Assembly (NCBI RefSeq): GCF_001005215.1
Contig: NZ_LBNQ01000037.1
Span: 62,001 to 126,000 of the forward strand
Reading direction: 5' to 3'
DNA: 64,000 nt
Source: Lampropedia cohaerens
GTDB taxonomy: Bacteria > Pseudomonadota > Gammaproteobacteria > Burkholderiales > Burkholderiaceae_C
Under the pieces are notes generated by a model. The model did no database searches. It was given only the letters and a program-made list of their open reading frames with translations, and was not told the origin of the DNA. This document shows positions 63,127 through 64,000 of the stretch, piece after piece. A program made the position numbers and the translations under genes. How positions within the stretch are numbered: the first letter of the stretch is position 1; every line of letters starts with the position of its first letter.

Positions 63127-64000
63127 GCAGGGGCGCAACGCCGCGACCGAAATGGATGGTCTCGCACTGCTGGCCATCATCGAAGACCAGGGTGCGCTCC
63201 GGCCAGCGCAGCGCAGCCAGGCGAAAGCGGCTTTGTGACGGGTCGGTGCGGCCCTGCAGGCGCTCGCTCCAACGTGCGCCGACGGAGTAGTCCACGCAGA
63301 AGACGTTGTGGCGCAGGCCATGCCAGGCGTTGCTGGGCACGCAGGCAAACAGATCGCCATCAGGAGGCGCGCTGGCAGCCTCGGTGGCGGGTGCAAGGGC
63401 CGCTGGTCGCTGTGGATCGCGCCACATGCGCCAGTAGTGGCCGATGACGACCGGTGTCGGAGCCTCGTAGCGGTCCCACCAGGGCTGACGCTCGACAAAG
63501 CGCCACTTGCCGCCGGCGTAGAAAGGGACTGGCGCGGCGGCCTCCACGCCGGTCGTGAGCACTTTCAGGGGGTTGGTCATCTGCTTGAGCAGCTCGCGCT
63601 CGCCATGCGCGCGCAGCAGCGGCGGGCGCAGCTGACTGTCCTCCACATCGTGGGGCCACAGGGCTTTTTCGCGCTGGAGGCGCTGCTGCAGGCTGCCTGC
63701 GCGGGCAGCGTGCTCGGCCTGTTGCTCGAACCGGTCGTAGTGCTGGCGTGCGCTGCCGCGCGGCATCGTGCGTGCCGCCTCGATCTGCGGCTGCATCCAT
63801 GCGGCATGGACGATGCGCAGATCGGCGCGCTCCAGCGCCACGGGCAGGGCGGCGCACACGGCAAGATAGCGCTGGCGCTGCGCCGGTGACGCAATGGCAA
63901 AAGGCGCGTACTTGGCGCGATCACGTTCGGTGCGGCTGTCGAAAAACCAGCCGGCACCATCCTTGGCGTCCTCGCGGATCAGGTTGATTTCATGGTTGCC
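63119..64000 (-). CDS. Metallophosphatase-family protein, N-terminus cut by window edge
   Basis: The frame is open from the window edge at 64000 to a stop at 63119, giving 293 residues. It starts inside a calcineurin-like phosphoesterase domain with GNHEINL at the visible N-terminus and VVIGHYWRMW further on (about 195). Both are metal-ligand motifs of Ser/Thr and bis(5'-nucleosyl) phosphatases. NVFCVDYSVGARW is also family-like. The first D-x-H and GD motifs lie outside the window. It overlaps the lipoprotein gene by 8 bases at the 3' ends. Confidence 0.82.
   Translation of the reverse strand, partial: GNHEINLIREDAKDGAGWFFDSRTERDRAKYAPFAIASPAQRQRYLAVCAALPVALERADLRIVHAAWMQPQIEAARTMPRGSARQHYDRFEQQAEHAARAGSLQQRLQREKALWPHDVEDSQLRPPLLRAHGERELLKQMTNPLKVLTTGVEAAAPVPFYAGGKWRFVERQPWWDRYEAPTPVVIGHYWRMWRDPQRPAALAPATEAASAPPDGDLFACVPSNAWHGLRHNVFCVDYSVGARWSERLQGRTDPSQSRFRLAALRWPERTLVFDDGQQCETIHFGRGVAPLLS

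Overview
The window is high-GC, densely coded chromosomal DNA with short spacers and few mobile traits. Its gene content and order point to a betaproteobacterium of the order Burkholderiales, probably near Comamonadaceae. Markers are an OmpC-like Burkholderiales porin, a Bug/TctC solute-binding protein, a dapF-DUF484-xerC cluster, a folC-SPOR-cvpA-purF cluster, zapD-yacG, and a 6S RNA gene beside zapA. I see no insertion sequence, prophage, CRISPR array or rRNA operon; one tRNA gene (Ser, anticodon TGA) is present.

Layout. 1-5 kb: a TetR gene cut by the left edge and divergent from a serine hydrolase, a GT51 peptidoglycan glycosyltransferase divergent from lspA, and two small DUF proteins. 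5-9 kb: argD-argF and an unrecognised two-domain protein. 9-17 kb: ppa, ssrS (6S RNA), zapA and a ZapB-like gene, sbcB, dapF-DUF484-xerC, an AmpG-like transporter and a metallo-beta-lactamase-fold hydrolase. 17-24 kb: ttuD-pyk and map, glnD, all on the minus strand. 24-28 kb: tRNA-Ser with its own terminator, ilvD divergent from a LysR gene, and a porin. 28-34.5 kb: the glycolate oxidase operon glcDEF, a divergent FadR-type GntR regulator and an LrgA/LrgB membrane pair. 34.5-38.6 kb: nadC with a Bug solute-binding protein, an AbrB-family membrane protein and a universal stress protein. 38.7-43.4 kb: folC, a SPOR protein, cvpA and purF. 43.7-51.6 kb: a long minus-strand run of accD, yacG, zapD, DUF192, a spermidine-synthase-like protein, a DNA glycosylase, tatD, a PanE-like reductase, lolD and lolC. 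52-59.6 kb: a double OmpA-domain protein, two MFS exporters, a LysR gene, uvrB and ogt. 59.6-64 kb: tpx, an encapsulin with its DyP peroxidase cargo, a MORN-type lipoprotein and a metallophosphatase cut by the right edge.

Two groups read as working systems. First, the DyP peroxidase (62094 to 61048) ends in an encapsulin-loading peptide and overlaps the encapsulin shell gene by 8 bases, so together they should make a peroxidase-filled protein nanocompartment. Second, glcDEF, its regulator and LrgAB form a compact locus with two identical TGGTCCTACCA sites. The LrgAB pair is a plausible glycolate carrier here, because the plant plastid glycolate/glycerate transporter is an LrgAB fusion and no glcA-type permease lies beside the operon. 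The ttuD-pyk pair about 9 kb away could pass glyoxylate-derived glycerate towards pyruvate.
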